From Gracilariopsis chorda (lineage: Eukaryota; Rhodophyta; Florideophyceae; Gracilariales; Gracilariaceae): 64,000 bases of DNA. Shown piece by piece: positions 63,593-64,000 of the stretch (positions within the stretch are counted from its first letter, which is position 1; each line of letters opens with the position of its first letter). A program made the position numbers and the translations under genes. Where the stretch lies: contig NBIV01000016.1 in assembly GCA_003194525.1 (NCBI GenBank), positions 248,001 through 312,000 on the forward strand, read 5' to 3'. A model generated the notes under the pieces. That model did not search any database, was not told where the DNA came from, and saw only the letters and a list, made by a program, of their open reading frames with translations.

Positions 63593-64000
63593 CTTTCCAA
63601 AAGGTTAGTTGACTGGCTGTTTCCGTGGCTCTTGCAGATCGATCTTAACTCAATGTGACTAAAGACAGCATCTCTCGAACCACGGAAACAAACCCCGTTG
63701 GTCTTCTGGAACCAGCAACGGACAATACTTCATTCTGCGGACTATGTCGGTCAGTGAGCAAAGGGTTACATGGATTCACAGATCAACTGTTACTGCATTG
63801 GTGTAGTCTAGATTGTCGTATGTTTTGCCTACCAAATCTTGAGCAGTCTATGTTCCATTAAGTCGCTTGCGTGCCGACTGGCACAGCAGTGGCATCTTAG
63901 GACTGAAACTTCGGGAACTACCCAAGAGAGGGAAAGGCAAATCTAGAAACCCTGTGCATTACGTCGGTAACCATGAGAGTGGAATTCTTAAAGCAAATCT
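63593..64000. other. Downstream flank of Ran
   Basis: No gene recognised; only one frame of 68 codons with no features. Confidence 0.4.

Overview
The window reads as nuclear DNA of a photosynthetic eukaryote, most likely a red alga. The evidence is: 80S-type eukaryotic genes with sparse, short, canonical GT-AG introns (72 to 231 nt, at most two per gene); a plastid-type SufE-BolA fusion; a bacterial-type PLP decarboxylase with a transit-like leader; secretory-pathway and Golgi glycosyltransferase genes; and no operon structure. The assignment to red algae is an inference from this gene mix and was not tested by any search. Both strands are used, and genes are separated by 0.1 to 2.1 kb of AT-richer DNA. 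Several divergent pairs share GC-rich, pyrimidine-rich leaders.

Layout. 0-8.5 kb: BUB3 spindle-checkpoint protein (-), divergent from a type II Golgi GT77-like glycosyltransferase (+); a 1.6 kb repeat- and palindrome-rich gap; a 5' remnant of a Tc1/mariner transposase (-); a complete three-exon SPO11 (-); a CoA-type Nudix hydrolase with a C-terminal membrane anchor (-). 8.9-14.5 kb: a single-exon 1857-residue SAC3/GANP mRNA-export scaffold (-). 16.4-22.5 kb: a coiled-coil protein (+), a group III Orn/Lys/Arg decarboxylase (+), mitochondrial-type ribosomal protein uL11 (-) and SurE nucleotidase (-). 22.5-24.3 kb: a gene-free stretch with clustered GATTGCAATC palindromes. 24.3-29.1 kb: signal peptidase SEC11 (+), SufE-BolA (-) and a secreted animal-type haem peroxidase (-). 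30.8-35.0 kb: a CAMK-like (SNF1/CIPK-related) kinase whose C-terminal KA1-like part lies in another frame. 35-37 kb: gene-free, with a 57-bp near-perfect palindrome. 37-41.5 kb: CCT8 chaperonin (+) and a C2-domain lipase-like protein (-). 42.7-45.9 kb: a RING E3 (-) divergent from a fucosyltransferase-like glycosyltransferase (+). 46.6-48.1 kb: a membrane-tethered basic coiled-coil protein (-). 50.2-54.6 kb: ALG1 mannosyltransferase (+), CDC50 flippase subunit (-) and a p24 cargo receptor (-). 55.2-60.8 kb: a Lys-rich tandem-BRCT protein (+) and a SERCA-type Ca2+ pump (+). 62.7-63.6 kb: Ran GTPase (+).

Functionally these are mostly housekeeping genes: mitosis and meiosis (BUB3, SPO11, BRCT), nuclear transport (SAC3, Ran), the secretory and glycosylation pathway (SEC11, p24, CDC50, ALG1, SERCA, two Golgi-type glycosyltransferases) and organelle functions (SufE-BolA, uL11m, decarboxylase). 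Nothing suggests they form one pathway. The least explained items are the near-perfect intergenic palindromes (4325-4379, 35762-35818), the palindrome cluster at 22.8-23.25 kb, the reading-frame break in the kinase near 34.1 kb, and the unusual membrane-tethered basic coiled-coil protein. I found no CRISPR array, no convincing tRNA or rRNA gene, and no clearly new multi-gene system.
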